Positions 7,856 to 17,025 of a stretch of 64,000 nucleotides of DNA are shown here, piece after piece. The stretch lies in contig NZ_SMFZ01000002.1 in the NCBI RefSeq assembly GCF_004339565.1, forward strand, positions 744,001 through 808,000, given 5' to 3'. The stretch is from Pseudonocardia endophytica. GTDB taxonomy: Bacteria > Actinomycetota > Actinomycetes > Mycobacteriales > Pseudonocardiaceae. The notes beneath the pieces were generated by a model, which was not told the origin of the DNA, did not search any database, and was given only the letters and a program-made list of their open reading frames with translations. The stretch's first letter is position 1, and each line of letters begins with the position of its first letter. The position numbers were made by a program, and so were the translations under genes.

Positions 7856-8151
7856 CGCCGTTCCAGACGTTCGTCGAGGTGGACGGTGACGGTGTCGCCC
7901 GCCTGCTTGCCGATCGCCTTCCGGGCCGCGGCCGTGACCGGCAGCTTGTGCGTGCCGTCGCCGAGCGCCATGAACGAGCTCCGGAACGGGTGCCCGTCGA
8001 TCGTTCCCCGGACCTTGACCAGGCCGCGGGTGCCGAAGAACTCGGCGGACCAGTCGGTGCACAGGTACACCCACCCGCCCGGCTGGTCGCTCTTCTCGAG
8101 CGTGCCGGTGAACGTGTGGTCGAGGGCGTGGATGGTGGTCGGTGTGCTCAT
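7852..8151 (-). CDS. DUF1905 domain protein
   Basis: 99 residues matching the DUF1905 pattern: FTGTLEKSDQPGGWVYLCTD near the start, VKVRGTIDGHPFRSSF in the middle, and GDTVTVHL at the end. The family is a small beta fold, often fused to or near YdeI-like proteins; function unknown. The ATG at 8151 has GGAG 6 nt upstream. Its stop overlaps the start of the DUF1761 gene, so the two are cotranslated. Confidence 0.75.
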   Translation of the reverse strand: MSTPTTIHALDHTFTGTLEKSDQPGGWVYLCTDWSAEFFGTRGLVKVRGTIDGHPFRSSFMALGDGTHKLPVTAAARKAIGKQAGDTVTVHLDERLERR

Positions 8152-8257
8152 GGCTGGCTCCGTCTGCGGATCGTCGTCCCGGCCGGCGTGCTCCGGACGA
8201 ACGGTGAGACCGCCGGTCGTCGGGGAACTCATCGGAGCGCTCGCGCCTCGGCTCGCA

Positions 8258-8315
8258 CCGAGATGCAGCCCAGCGGGCCCTGGTGATCGACAGGCCCCGC
8301 TGGGCCGCATCTCGG
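8258..8315. repeat. 22-bp inverted repeat / hairpin
   Basis: Positions 8258-8279 pair with 8293-8315, with one mismatch and one bulged base, around a 13-nt loop. It lies between divergently transcribed genes, so it is not needed as a terminator for either. Its role is unknown: possibly a regulatory palindrome or a repeat element. Confidence 0.6.
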
Positions 8316-8561
8316 CGCTGTCGCCGACGCCGAGGGCGCCCGAGCCACGGGACCGCCGGAGCGTCGAACTGCCGTCACACGCGGCGGCGGTGATCCGGTA
8401 GCGGAGCCGGAGCTGGTCGAGCGCGGCGGTCGACGGTTCGGGGGTCATGTCGGCCCGTCCGGTGACGATCCAGCGCCGGAACTGGTCGCCGTGGACGTGC
8501 ACGGCCGGAGCCGGGAGGCGCGTGGCGAGGGAGTGCCGTTCCGTGGAGCCCCGACGCGACA

Positions 8562-8590
8562 CCGGTCGGCCCCGGACACCCGTCGAAGGG
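8562..8590 (+). repeat. 29-bp direct repeat, left copy
   Basis: Identical over 29 bp to 9629-9657. The two copies bracket the phosphotransferase-like gene. The flanking bases differ on both sides, so the repeat ends sharply. Confidence 0.8.
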
Positions 8591-8702
8591 TCGGTGAGGC
8601 CGTATCCCCAGCCGCCCCCTGATCTCCGAAGCGGTGTCGGGTCTCGGCGGAGCCCGGAAATGCAGTCGCATCGGTGATCGGCAGAAGGCACTGTGACCAA
8701 CG

Positions 8703-9602
8703 ATGTCTGACCAGCAGATCGACGAGTTTCTGGCTCGCCGTCTGATCGTCGAGCAGTTCCCTGAATGGGCTGACCTGCCGATCTCGTCGGTGGCTCAACA
8801 GGGCGTGGACAATCGCACGTTCCGACTCGGCGAGACGCTGTCGATCCGCCTACCCAGTCACACGAGGTACGTGGCGGGTGTCGACAAGGAGAACCGCTGG
8901 CTTCCGCGGTTGGCGCCTCAGCTCCCGCTCCCGATCCCGACCCCGGTCGCGACCGGACGACCGACGGCGGACTTCCCGCGGCCCTGGTCAGTTCGTCGGT
9001 GGCTGGACGGGATCACGCTGACCGACGCTCGGGGGGTTGACCAGCTGAGGTTGGCCCGCGATCTGGCAGGCTTCCTGCGTGCTCTGCACCAGGCGGACGC
9101 CGCTGGAGGTCCGCCCGCCGGCGAACACAACTTCCATCGCGGCGCGCCACTGGCCGTCTACGACGAGCAGACCCGCCGGGCCATCGCGGCTCTGGGGACG
9201 AGTATCGACGCGCATGCCCTCATCCGGATGTGGGACGTGGCGGTGGAGTCCGTCTGGCAGGGCGCTCCGGTGTGGCTTCACGGGGACGTTGCGCCCGGGA
9301 ACCTGCTGCTCAATCCGCGGGGTGAACTCAGTGCGGTGATCGACTTCGGGACAGCCGGTGTCGGCGACCCGGCGTGCGACCTGGTGATCGCGTGGACCGT
9401 TCTCGATCGCGGACCCCGCCGTGCGTTCTGTTCGCTGATGGAGCCGGATGCTGCGATGTGGGCGCGCGCTCGTGGCTGGGCGCTGTGGAAAGCGGTGATC
9501 ACGCTGGCCGACGGCCGTGATCCGGCGGCCGTGCACCAGTCATCGACTGTGGTCCGGGAGCTGTCGGCCGAAGCGGGCGGCGATCTGCCGATGGCGTTCT
9601 GA
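8703..9602 (+). CDS. aminoglycoside phosphotransferase family protein
   Basis: A 299-residue APH/choline-kinase-fold protein that would transfer phosphate from ATP to a small-molecule hydroxyl. The Brenner motif WLHGDVAPGNLLLN (about residues 196-209) holds the catalytic aspartate, and VIDFGTAGVGDPACDLVIAW gives the Mg-binding DFG-like aspartate. The N-terminal lobe has SIRLPSHTRYVAGVDKENRW. These families span resistance and house-keeping kinases, so resistance is not established. A/T at third codon positions is visibly more common than in neighbours, and a 29-bp direct repeat flanks the gene; both suggest acquisition. Confidence 0.82.
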   Translation: MSDQQIDEFLARRLIVEQFPEWADLPISSVAQQGVDNRTFRLGETLSIRLPSHTRYVAGVDKENRWLPRLAPQLPLPIPTPVATGRPTADFPRPWSVRRWLDGITLTDARGVDQLRLARDLAGFLRALHQADAAGGPPAGEHNFHRGAPLAVYDEQTRRAIAALGTSIDAHALIRMWDVAVESVWQGAPVWLHGDVAPGNLLLNPRGELSAVIDFGTAGVGDPACDLVIAWTVLDRGPRRAFCSLMEPDAAMWARARGWALWKAVITLADGRDPAAVHQSSTVVRELSAEAGGDLPMAF

Positions 9603-9628
9603 GATCTGCGCAGCTCGGTGGCTGCGGG

Positions 9629-9671
9629 CCGGTCGGCCCCGGACACCCGTCGAAGGGGCCGGGCCGACCGG
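9629..9671. terminator. hairpin containing right copy of the 29-bp repeat
   Basis: The right copy of the direct repeat (9629-9657) forms the 5' arm and loop of a hairpin whose 3' arm is 9655-9671 (a CCGGTCGGCCCC-type stem with a small bulge). It lies between the convergent phosphotransferase and acyl-CoA synthetase genes and can terminate both. Confidence 0.6.
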
Positions 9672-9685
9672 TCGCGTCGTGGCCG

Positions 9686-11320
9686 TCAGGCGTCCGGGGT
9701 GGCCACCTGGTACCCGCCGAACTTCTCGCGCAGTGTCTTCTTCGAGAACTTGCCGACGCTCGTCTTCGGCACCTCGTCGATGAACTCGACGGCGTCCGGG
9801 ATCCACCACTTCGCGACCCGGTCGGACAGGAACGCGAGGATCTCCTCGCCGGTGACGTCCTCGCCGTCCTTGACCACCACGCACGCCAGCGGCCGCTCCA
9901 CCCACTTCTCGTGCGGGATGGCGATCACCGCGGCCTCGGCGACCTTCGGGTGCGCCATGATCTCGTTCTCCAGCTCGACGGAGCCGATCCACTCGCCACC
10001 GGACTTGATCAGGTCCTTCGTTCGGTCGACCAGGCGGAACGAGCCGTACCGGTCCACCGACGCGACGTCGCCGGTGCGCAGCCAGCCGTCGTCGGTGTAC
10101 TGCGCGCCGCCGCCCTCGCCGCGGTAGTACTCCTTCGCGATCCACGGCCCGGCCGCCTGGATCTCGCCGGTCGCGGTGTCGTCCCACGGCTGCTCCTCGC
10201 CGGTGTCCGGGTCGGTGATCCGGAGTTCGACGAGTGGTGCCGGGTAGCCCTGCCGCGCGCGGCCGTCGGCGCGCTCGTCCTCGGTCCAGGACGCCATGTG
10301 CGCGCGTCCGGTCGAGACCGTGGCGATCGGCGACGTCTCGGTCATGCCCCATGCCTGCAGCATCGGGACGCCCAGGCGCTCCCGGAAGCCCTCGGACAGC
10401 GAGCGCGGAACGGCCGAGCCACCGCAGATGACCGTGCGCAGCGACGACAGGTCGTACTGGTCGACGATCGACAGCAGGCCCATCCAGATCGTCGGGACGC
10501 CGGCGGTCACCGTCACCTTGTGCTCGTCCAGCAGGCCGGCGATCGCCTGCGGCGTCATGTTCGGGCCGGGGAACACGATCGAGCTGCCCGCCATCAGGCA
10601 GCCGTACGGCAGGCCCCACGCGTTCGCGTGGAACATCGGCACCACCGGGAGCACGACGTCGCGCTCGCAGACCCCGAGACCGTCGACGGTCATCGTGATC
10701 AGCGAGTGCAGCAGCGCGGAGCGGTGGCTGTAGACGACGCCCTTGGGGTTGCCGGTGGTACCGGACGTGTAGCACATCGCGGCCGCGGCGTTCTCGTCGT
10801 CGACGACGAACCGACCGACGTACGGCTCGGACGCCGCCAGGAGCTCCTCGTAGTCACGCACGCGCGGGTCGTCCGGGATCTGGGCGTCCGCGCCGTCGTC
10901 GATGACGATCACGTGGCGGACCGTCTCCATCTTGTCCAGATGCGGCGTGAACAGCGGCAGCAGCGACCGGTCGACGAAGACGACCTCGTCCTCGGCGTGG
11001 TTCGCGATGTAGGTCAGCTGCTCCGGGAACAGCCGGATGTTCAACGTGTGCAGCACCCGTCCGGTGCACGGTGCCGCGAGGTAGAGCTCCAGGTGCCGGG
11101 ACGTGTTCCAGCAGAACGTCGCGACCCGCGCGTCGGCGGCCAGCCCGAGCCCGTCGAGCGCCGTGGCCAGCCGCCGCACCCGCACCGCCCAGTCCGCGAC
11201 CGTCACCGACTCCTGGCCGTTTGCGGTGGCCGTGACCAGGGTCTTGTGCCCGAAGACCTGCTCGGCCCGGTGGAACACGTGCGGCAGCGTGAGCGGGCGG
11301 TCCTGCATCAGACCGAGCAT
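9686..11320 (-). CDS. acyl-CoA synthetase (AMP-binding, FadD-type)
   Basis: A 544-residue ANL-superfamily ligase that activates fatty acids to acyl-CoA through acyl-AMP. It shows the P-loop-like A3 motif YTSGTTGNPKGVVYSH (about residues 175-190), a middle motif AWGMTETSPIATV, the hinge YRTD-equivalent WLRTGDVASVDRYGSFRLVD, and the C-terminal KTSVGKFSKKTLRE with the catalytic lysine. The start MLGLMQDRPLTLPHVF is typical of medium/long-chain ligases. GGAGGAA precedes the ATG at 11320; the frame is open further upstream. It is divergent from the MutL-like gene. Confidence 0.9.
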   Translation of the reverse strand: MLGLMQDRPLTLPHVFHRAEQVFGHKTLVTATANGQESVTVADWAVRVRRLATALDGLGLAADARVATFCWNTSRHLELYLAAPCTGRVLHTLNIRLFPEQLTYIANHAEDEVVFVDRSLLPLFTPHLDKMETVRHVIVIDDGADAQIPDDPRVRDYEELLAASEPYVGRFVVDDENAAAAMCYTSGTTGNPKGVVYSHRSALLHSLITMTVDGLGVCERDVVLPVVPMFHANAWGLPYGCLMAGSSIVFPGPNMTPQAIAGLLDEHKVTVTAGVPTIWMGLLSIVDQYDLSSLRTVICGGSAVPRSLSEGFRERLGVPMLQAWGMTETSPIATVSTGRAHMASWTEDERADGRARQGYPAPLVELRITDPDTGEEQPWDDTATGEIQAAGPWIAKEYYRGEGGGAQYTDDGWLRTGDVASVDRYGSFRLVDRTKDLIKSGGEWIGSVELENEIMAHPKVAEAAVIAIPHEKWVERPLACVVVKDGEDVTGEEILAFLSDRVAKWWIPDAVEFIDEVPKTSVGKFSKKTLREKFGGYQVATPDA

Positions 11321-11517
11321 GAGGTTCCTCCGGGAACGATGATGCGCACCGAGCGGCGCCGGTGCCGGGATCGACGAGCCGGAAGTTACCCCGACCGGGT
11401 GGCCGCGGTCACCGTCAGAAGCGACCATTTTCTCGCGGGCCGAGTCGATGGTGGGCACGGAAATCGTCCCACTCGACTACTCACGGCCACCGGTGATCGG
11501 CAGTAGGCTCGCTGTCC

Positions 11518-12822
11518 ATGACCGATCCGCACGACAACGCCGGGGCCCCCGCGGTCTGCCTCGACGTCGGGTCGTGCTGGACGAAGGCCGTGCTGGTGCA
11601 TCCGGACGGCACGCTGGCCGGGTTCGCCGAGCATCCGACGACCGGTGCGGACGTCCTGGAGGGCATCGACGCGGCCGTGGCGGGCGTCGCGGCGTCGTCC
11701 GGGCGGTCCGCGAGTGCGCCGGACGTGTTGGCGTGCTCGTCCGCGGGCGGATCCCTGCGGCTGGCCGTGGTCGGTGTGGAACGGCTCGCCGCCGTGGAGG
11801 CCGCGCACCAGGTGTGCCGGTCCGCGGGCGCCCGCGTGGTGCACGTGCACGCCGGGCCACTGGAGGGCGGCGCGGTGCGCGAGCTGCGCAGCAACCGGCC
11901 GGGCGTCGTGCTGCTGATCGGCGGCTCCGACGGCGACGACCCGGAGGTGTTCCTGCACAACGCGAGCCGCATCGCGCGGGCCCGCGGGAGGTACCCCGTC
12001 GTGCTGGCGGGCAACTCGTCGGCCCGCGACGACGCGCTCGGCCTGCTGCGCTCGACCGGCCGCAGCGTGACGGCCTGCCCGAACGTCGTGCCGCGCCCGG
12101 GCGAGATCGTGCCGGAGCCGGCCCGCGCCGCCGTCGCGGAGCTGTACTCCCGGCACGTGCTGGGAGTCGGGACCGGAGCGGTGGAGCCCCGGTTCCGGCG
12201 CATGGTGCGCACCCGCACGCCGGTCGCGGTCTCCGAGGGTGTCGCCGCGCTGGCCGTGGCGGTCGGGACCGGTGTGGCGGTCGTCGACGTCGGCTCCGCG
12301 ACGACGGACGTGCACTCCGCGTTCCCGGACGCCGCCGCCGATCGTCTGGCCACCGTCGAGGGCGACCTCGGGGTGCGGTCGAGCGCGTCCGGGATCCTCG
12401 TCGAGGCCCAGACCGAAGGCATCGTCGATCCGGTCGAGGCGGACCTCCTCGCGCCCGCCGTCGAGACGCTCGTGACGTCCGGGTCGTCCGTCCCGACCGA
12501 CCGCGGCAGCGCAGCGGAGGACCGCAGGCTCGCCGCCGTCGCCGCCGTCGTGGCGTTGCGCCGCCATCTGCGCCGGTTGCACGCGGGCCGGGAACGGGTC
12601 GGGCTGATCGTGCTGACCGGCGGCGTGTTCCGGCAGCGCGACCGCGCGGCGCTCACCGCCGTGGCCGAGACGGTGCGCCGGGACCCCGGCGTCATGGAGC
12701 TCGCCGGCGACGCCGAGGTGCGGGTCGACAGCGGCTCGGTGCTCGCCCCGGCTGGGTTGCTCGCGACGCACGGACGGGCGGCCGCCGCCGCGACCCTGCT
12801 GCGGGACCACCTGCTGGGATGA
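11518..12822 (+). CDS. glutamate mutase MutL-family protein (ASKHA fold)
   Basis: A 434-residue protein with actin/Hsp70-like nucleotide-binding features: VCLDVGSCWTKAVLV (phosphate-1, residues 12-26), VLLIGGSDGDDPEVFLHNA, and VAVVDVGSATTDVHSA (phosphate-2). MutL-type proteins accompany adenosylcobalamin aminomutases and are thought to act as their reactivases. No mutase subunit is encoded in this window, so the partner is elsewhere or the role differs. A TAGGCT -10 box at 11504-11509 lies 8 nt before the ATG and no ribosome binding site is visible, suggesting a leaderless mRNA. Confidence 0.75.
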   Translation: MTDPHDNAGAPAVCLDVGSCWTKAVLVHPDGTLAGFAEHPTTGADVLEGIDAAVAGVAASSGRSASAPDVLACSSAGGSLRLAVVGVERLAAVEAAHQVCRSAGARVVHVHAGPLEGGAVRELRSNRPGVVLLIGGSDGDDPEVFLHNASRIARARGRYPVVLAGNSSARDDALGLLRSTGRSVTACPNVVPRPGEIVPEPARAAVAELYSRHVLGVGTGAVEPRFRRMVRTRTPVAVSEGVAALAVAVGTGVAVVDVGSATTDVHSAFPDAAADRLATVEGDLGVRSSASGILVEAQTEGIVDPVEADLLAPAVETLVTSGSSVPTDRGSAAEDRRLAAVAAVVALRRHLRRLHAGRERVGLIVLTGGVFRQRDRAALTAVAETVRRDPGVMELAGDAEVRVDSGSVLAPAGLLATHGRAAAAATLLRDHLLG

Positions 12823-12871
12823 GCCCCGTCACACCGTGCATGACGAGCCTCACCCGAGGCGCGCCCTCCGG

Positions 12872-12901
12872 TTGACAGGTCGGATCGGACCCCGGAATCC
12901 T
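12872..12901 (+). promoter_or_regulatory. ahcY promoter candidate
   Basis: TTGACA at 12872-12877 is a perfect vegetative -35 box; AATCCT at 12896-12901 is a weak -10 box 18 nt later. It lies just upstream of the riboswitch-like leader. Confidence 0.5.
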
Positions 12902-12925
12902 GATCCCTGCAATCGCGCAGTCGGC

Positions 12926-12999
12926 GGTCGAGAGGCGCTGCAGCGGGCCCGTTCACCGGCTCGCCACGCTCGGCCGCTGGCCATTGCACAAGGGCGCCT
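12926..12999 (+). promoter_or_regulatory. SAH riboswitch-like element
   Basis: The order and pairing match the SAH riboswitch. GGTCGAG (12926-12932) pairs with CTCGGCC (12969-12975) as the pseudoknot helix. The adjacent GGCGC (12934-12938) pairs with GCGCC (12994-12998) as P1. The conserved GCGCTGCA follows P1, and an ACGCTCGG-type segment holds the 3' pseudoknot strand. It sits 157 nt upstream of ahcY, which degrades S-adenosylhomocysteine. Known members activate expression when SAH binds. Recognised by eye; a covariance-model scan is needed for certainty. Confidence 0.75.
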
Positions 13000-13155
13000 A
13001 CTCGGACACGAGGAGGCTGCTGTGCTCGCGGAATCGCCGCCCTGACCGGCGAGAGAAGTCCGTCCCCGAGCCCGCCGTGACCCGGCAGGGCCCCGCCGGC
13101 GTCGAGATCCGGCGGAACGTCGAAGGAAAATCGCCCGAGGAGGCGCACCACACCC

Positions 13156-14655
<1,500 letters not shown>

Positions 14656-14695
14656 GGTAGTCCCGCGGGGAAGCCCGCCACCTCCCTCATCCCGT

Positions 14696-14744
14696 AACGA
14701 ACGGCACCTTCGCGCAATCACATTGCTCGAAGGTGCCGTTCGTT
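14696..14744. repeat. 53-nt palindromic repeat family, copy 1
   Basis: A near-perfect hairpin with 17-bp outer and 5-bp inner stems around loop CAC, one internal mismatch. The core AACGGCACCTTCG is shared with copies at 29537-29589 and 57551-57603. It lies between the convergent ahcY and DUF1330 genes and probably terminates both. Confidence 0.85.
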
Positions 14745-14789
14745 CTGTCCGGGGAGGAGCGGCGCGAGGCGGCGCCGGGGTGGCGCGGG

Positions 14790-15389
14790 TCAGTCGATCG
14801 GGGCGACGACCCGGATGTCGCGGTCCGCGCCGCCGTCCAGGGCGGCCAGGGCCTTGCCGTACGGCTCGCTCTCGTAGGCCGCGACGGCCGCCTCCGGGCT
14901 GTCGAACTCGATGATCACGACGCGGTCGAGCAGCCCGGACTCGAACGCGGCGGACGCCGTCGCGCGGGCCACGAACCGGCCGCCCGCCGCCTCGAGCGCC
15001 GGCCCGGCCGTCTCCCGGTACGCGGCGATCTTGTCCTGGTCGTGCGCGGCCCGGTAGATCGACAGGAAGTGCGCGGCGCCGGGCGTCGACGTCGTGCCCT
15101 CGACCGCTTCGACGATCCGCAGGTCCCGGACGGCGCCGTCGCCCAGCGCGTCGAGTGCCTTCCGGTAGCCGGCGCTCTCGTACGCCGCGACGGCGGCGTC
15201 GACGCTCTCGAACTCGACCAACGTCGTGCGCTCGGCCCGGCCGGACTCGAAGGCCGCGGCGGCAGGCCCGCGGGCCAGGAACCGCCCTCCGGCCTCCAGC
15301 ATGGCCGGCCCGCCGAGCTCGACGTAGGCCGCCAGCTTCTCCGGATCGCGGATCTCGAGGAACGCGTTCACCCAGTACGCCCTGGTCAT
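14790..15389 (-). CDS. tandem DUF1330 protein
   Basis: 199 residues made of two homologous DUF1330 halves (about 1-97 and 103-199). Each contains a pattern of AAYVELGGPAMLEAGGRFLA / AAYRETAGPALEAAGGRFVA and ends VAAYES-x-x-Y-x-KAL. DUF1330 is a small ferredoxin-like alpha+beta fold that normally dimerises, so this looks like a fused dimer. Its catalytic role is unknown. I use the ATG at 15389; the frame remains open upstream without coding character. Confidence 0.8.
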   Translation of the reverse strand: MTRAYWVNAFLEIRDPEKLAAYVELGGPAMLEAGGRFLARGPAAAAFESGRAERTTLVEFESVDAAVAAYESAGYRKALDALGDGAVRDLRIVEAVEGTTSTPGAAHFLSIYRAAHDQDKIAAYRETAGPALEAAGGRFVARATASAAFESGLLDRVVIIEFDSPEAAVAAYESEPYGKALAALDGGADRDIRVVAPID

Positions 15390-15421
15390 GACTCGTACCC
15401 TAACCGCGCCACCCGCGCTGT

Positions 15422-15455
15422 GATCCGGAGAACGCGCGCCGATCCGGAGTACGCG
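15422..15455 (+). repeat. two 15-bp direct repeats
   Basis: GATCCGGAG-A/T-ACGCG occurs at 15422-15436 and 15441-15455, one mismatch, 19-bp period. It lies between DUF1330 and the methyltransferase remnant and could be an old operator. No further support. Confidence 0.5.
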
Positions 15456-15510
15456 TCCGCCCGGCCGCGCGCGGATGCCGGACCACCGCGCGTTCCGGCA
15501 CGCTCTCCGG

Positions 15511-15822
15511 GTGGACCCGGCGTTGCGTGAGCTGCTGGCCGAGCTGGCGGAGTTCGGCGCGACCACCGATGCGTCGACCGACGAGCGGGCCCACAGGATG
15601 CTGTACATCACGCACGACACCGGCGTCGTCCTGTCCCCGCTGGTCCGGGCGACCGGGAGCGGGACGGTACCGGAGATCGGCACGTCGAACGGCTACTCCC
15701 ACGCTGTGGCTGGCCGACGCCGTCGGCGAGGGCGGCACCGTCACGACCGTCGAGACGCCCGCCTGGCTGCCGTCGCTCTCCCCGATCGGCAAGGCGAGCT
15801 CGTCGTCCTCGAGGAGCCGTGA
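15511..15822 (+). pseudogene. decayed SAM-dependent O-methyltransferase remnant
   Basis: The frame reads DPALRELLAELAEFGATTD and LYITHDTGVVLSPLV, then the motif I segment GTVPEIGTSNGYS, as in class I (caffeoyl-CoA-type) O-methyltransferases. After GYS the expected continuation TLWLADAVGEGGTVTTVE is in the +1 frame, so there is a frameshift near 15700. The last codons (QGELVVLEEP) look like the family's C-terminal strand. At about 104 codons versus roughly 200 in the family, the SAM-domain core is missing. I infer an internal deletion plus frameshift. Confidence 0.65.
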
Positions 15823-15842
15823 CAGCGGGTTAGGGTGGCCTG

Positions 15843-16316
15843 GTGGACAGGGGTTCCGGATCCGGCGACGGTTGGGTCCGGTGCGCGCTGGGGCACAAGC
15901 ACTGGGGCATCTACGGCGCGGCCGGTCTGCTGGTGCGTCACCGTGATCCGTCCGACGGCTCCGAGTGGGTGCTGCTGCAGCACCGCGCCGGATGGAGTCA
16001 CCACGGCGGGACCTGGGGCGTGCCCGGCGGTGCCCGCAACCTCGGCGAGACGGCGCGGGACGCGGCACTGCGCGAGGCGGCCGAGGAGAGCGACCTGGAC
16101 CTCGACCCGCTCCGCGCGGCCGACACCTACGTCGACGACCACGGCGGCTGGTCGTACACGACGGTCGTGCTGCGCTCCCCCGAGGCGCCACCGGTCGGCG
16201 TGCGCGGGGCCGAGTCGACGGAGCTGCGCTGGGTCCGCGCCGACCGGCTGCACGACCTGGAGCTGCACCCCGGCTTCGCCGGGACCTGGCCGCGGGTCCG
16301 GGAGCTGGGTGCCTGA
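15843..16316 (+). CDS. NUDIX hydrolase
   Basis: A 157-residue NUDIX protein. The Nudix box GARNLGETARDAALREAAEE (residues 63-82) fits G-x5-E-x7-REUXEE, with SDL in place of the usual xGU. Family members hydrolyse nucleoside diphosphates linked to another group; the substrate here is unknown. GTG start with TAGGGT at 15831-15836, 6 nt upstream, and no ribosome binding site, suggesting a leaderless mRNA. It lies between ahcY and tmk, so the usual gene order is interrupted here. Confidence 0.85.
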   Translation: MDRGSGSGDGWVRCALGHKHWGIYGAAGLLVRHRDPSDGSEWVLLQHRAGWSHHGGTWGVPGGARNLGETARDAALREAAEESDLDLDPLRAADTYVDDHGGWSYTTVVLRSPEAPPVGVRGAESTELRWVRADRLHDLELHPGFAGTWPRVRELGA

Positions 16317-16341
16317 CCGCCTGCCGGTAGGTTCGCCGCCC

Positions 16342-16977
16342 GTGGGGCGGCTGGTGGTGATCGAGGGTCTTGACGGGGCCGGGAAGCGGACGTTCGCCGG
16401 CGGGTTGACGGACGCGTTGCAGGAGCACGGTGCCCGGGTGTCGACGCTCGCGTTCCCGCGTTACGACGACGACGTGCACGCCGAGCTGGCCCGCGACGCG
16501 CTGTACGGGCGGATGGGCGACCTGGCCGGGTCGGTGCACGCGATGGCCGTGCTGTTCGCGCTGGACCGCCGCGCCGCGATCCCGGAACTGGAGAAGGCGG
16601 CGGCCGCACACGACGTCGTGCTCGTCGACCGCTATGTCGCCTCGAACGCCGCCTACAGTGCTGCGCGCCTTCACGAGGACGCCGACGGCGACGTCGTGCG
16701 CTGGGTCCACGCGCTGGAGATCGAGCGCTTCGGCCTCCCGGCGCCCGCCCACCAGCTGCTGCTCGCGCCGCCCCGCGAGGTCGCCGCCGCCCGCGCCCGC
16801 TCGCGTGCGGCCGCCGACCCCGGCCGGGCCCGCGACGCCTACGAGAGCGACGACGACCTGCAGTCCCGCACCGACGGCGTCTACCGCGGGCTCGCCGCGT
16901 CCGGGTGGCTGAGTCCGTGGACGGTCATCGGTGACGATCACGACACCGGGACGCTCGCGGCCACGCTGCTGCGCTGA
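16342..16977 (+). CDS. tmk: thymidylate kinase
   Basis: A 211-residue dTMP kinase, the last specific step to dTTP. The P-loop EGLDGAGKRT occupies residues 8-17, FPRYDDD follows, and VLVDRYVASNAAYSAAR is the DRY-containing segment. The GTG at 16342 is preceded by TAGGTT at 16328-16333 (8 nt gap), so it is probably leaderless. Synteny with the mycobacterial tmk-mtrA-mtrB order supports the call. Confidence 0.9.
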   Translation: MGRLVVIEGLDGAGKRTFAGGLTDALQEHGARVSTLAFPRYDDDVHAELARDALYGRMGDLAGSVHAMAVLFALDRRAAIPELEKAAAAHDVVLVDRYVASNAAYSAARLHEDADGDVVRWVHALEIERFGLPAPAHQLLLAPPREVAAARARSRAAADPGRARDAYESDDDLQSRTDGVYRGLAASGWLSPWTVIGDDHDTGTLAATLLR

Positions 16978-17025
16978 GGCCAGGGTGCTGCGGGGAGGCC
17001 GTTGTCCCGGTGCCATGCTTGTCCG

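Larger units (their letters stand above)
8152..8702. other. 551-bp gene-free stretch with hairpin and repeat
   Basis: No convincing gene is present; the short minus-strand frames lack coding character. It contains a 22-bp hairpin (8258-8315) and one copy of a 29-bp direct repeat (8562-8590) whose other copy lies at 9629-9657. It separates DUF1905 from the aminoglycoside-phosphotransferase-like gene and may mark the edge of an insertion. Confidence 0.6.

Noticed and set aside
8375..8671. 98-codon minus-strand frame in the 551-bp gap
   Set aside because: No ribosome binding site, Pro/Arg-rich, and it covers the direct repeat; likely chance in GC-rich DNA.
9911..11506. 531-codon frame antisense to the acyl-CoA synthetase
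   Set aside because: Arg/Asp/His-rich shadow without domains; the synthetase has all family motifs.
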